From: DALYDK01 sp964477125
GTDB lineage: Bacteria; Patescibacteriota; Saccharimonadia; Saccharimonadales; CAIOMD01
Direction: 5' to 3'
Assembly: GCA_964477125.1 (NCBI GenBank)
Contig: CAYZCZ010000038.1
Span: 1-5,164 of the forward strand
DNA length: 5,164 nucleotides
Shown here: positions 4,953 to 5,164 of the stretch, piece by piece
Layout: every line of letters starts with the position of its first letter
Position numbering within the stretch: position 1 is the stretch's first letter
Program-made: the position numbers and the translations under genes
The notes under the pieces: model-generated
Databases searched by the model: none
What the model was told of the DNA's origin: nothing
What the model saw: the letters and a program-made list of their open reading frames with translations, nothing else

Positions 4953-5164
4953 TTAAATATAAGCTACTAGTTTTGTTTTGAAATCTGTAAACGAAATATA
5001 TTGTACGGCTTGCATACCAACGGAAATTGCCGACTCGCAATTTGATAAAACATCATCTACCATTAAACACTCTGTAACATCTACACTTAACTCTTGCGCG
5101 CATATTCTAAATATTTCCTGGTCTGGTTTAGCAATACCGTACAAATATGATGGAACAACCACAT
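4953..5164 (-). CDS. HAD-superfamily hydrolase, C-terminal part (start outside window)
   Basis: The last 69 codons of a haloacid dehalogenase-like hydrolase are visible, ending in TAA at 4955-4953; the frame stays open to the window edge, so the start lies beyond it. The motif III lysine is in GIAKPDQEIF (Lys12 of the visible part). Motif IV is CLMVDDVLSNCESAISVGMQ, with the acidic pair Asp36-Asp37 and Asn41 that help hold Mg2+. This KPD...DD...N...GM pattern is characteristic of the phosphatase-like (subfamily IA) HAD enzymes, which act on phosphorylated sugars, nucleotides or glycolate. The nucleophile motif DxDxT would be upstream and is not seen, so substrate and activity are open. It is 45 bases upstream of the hydrolase gene on the same strand and may be co-transcribed with it. 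Confidence 0.85.
   Translation of the reverse strand, partial: VVVPSYLYGIAKPDQEIFRICAQELSVDVTECLMVDDVLSNCESAISVGMQAVQYISFTDFKTKLVAYI

Noticed and set aside
1..5164. TGA recoding, CRISPR array, tRNA, rRNA or insertion sequence
   Set aside because: Stops are all TAA or TAG, but the recognised proteins read at full length without in-frame TGA, so recoding is not shown. No spaced direct repeats, tRNA-like cloverleaf, rRNA segment or transposase is seen.

Overview
The window is compact, AT-rich bacterial DNA with eight protein genes or gene parts and gaps of at most about 190 bases. The standard genetic code is enough: every visible stop is TAA or TAG, and holA and mutM read at full length with no internal TGA. 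The low GC, tight packing, poor Shine-Dalgarno sites and short leaders fit a reduced-genome lineage, perhaps Saccharibacteria or another Patescibacteria (CPR) member. That placement is an inference from style, not from a diagnostic marker.

Left part (1-1890): the Lys/Ala/Pro-rich end of a plus-strand gene, possibly ribosomal protein S20, runs head-on into a minus-strand pair. That pair is mutM (formamidopyrimidine-DNA glycosylase) followed by holA (delta subunit of the DNA polymerase III clamp loader). mutM lies upstream, and the two are separated by only 4 bases, so repair and replication functions probably share a transcript.

Middle part (1971-3425): two unrecognised minus-strand genes sit behind one strong sigma70-type promoter (TTGACA-17-TATATT) with a clear Shine-Dalgarno site. 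The first encodes an acidic soluble protein ending in a paired-Trp motif. The second encodes a bipolar protein, with an acidic N-terminal half carrying a degenerate array of paired Trp-Asp/Gly motifs and a strongly basic C-terminal half. The motif occurs on both sides of the junction, so the two may be one gene split by a single-base frameshift or a pair sharing a binding motif. A 13-base direct repeat flanks the unit, and its base composition looks more GC-rich than the mutM/holA block. This is the least explained part of the window.

Right part (3493-5164): a 78-residue plus-strand protein resembles a minimal DciA/DUF721 domain. It converges with, and overlaps by a shared CTAG, a minus-strand alpha/beta hydrolase with a visible catalytic triad. 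Upstream of the hydrolase lies the end of a HAD-superfamily hydrolase that runs off the window.

The leader regions of mutM and the DciA-like gene share a 17-base sequence with one mismatch, in the same orientation relative to each gene. This may be a promoter element or a common regulatory site. DNA-maintenance functions (mutM, holA and possibly the DciA-like protein) therefore surround the unknown two-gene unit.
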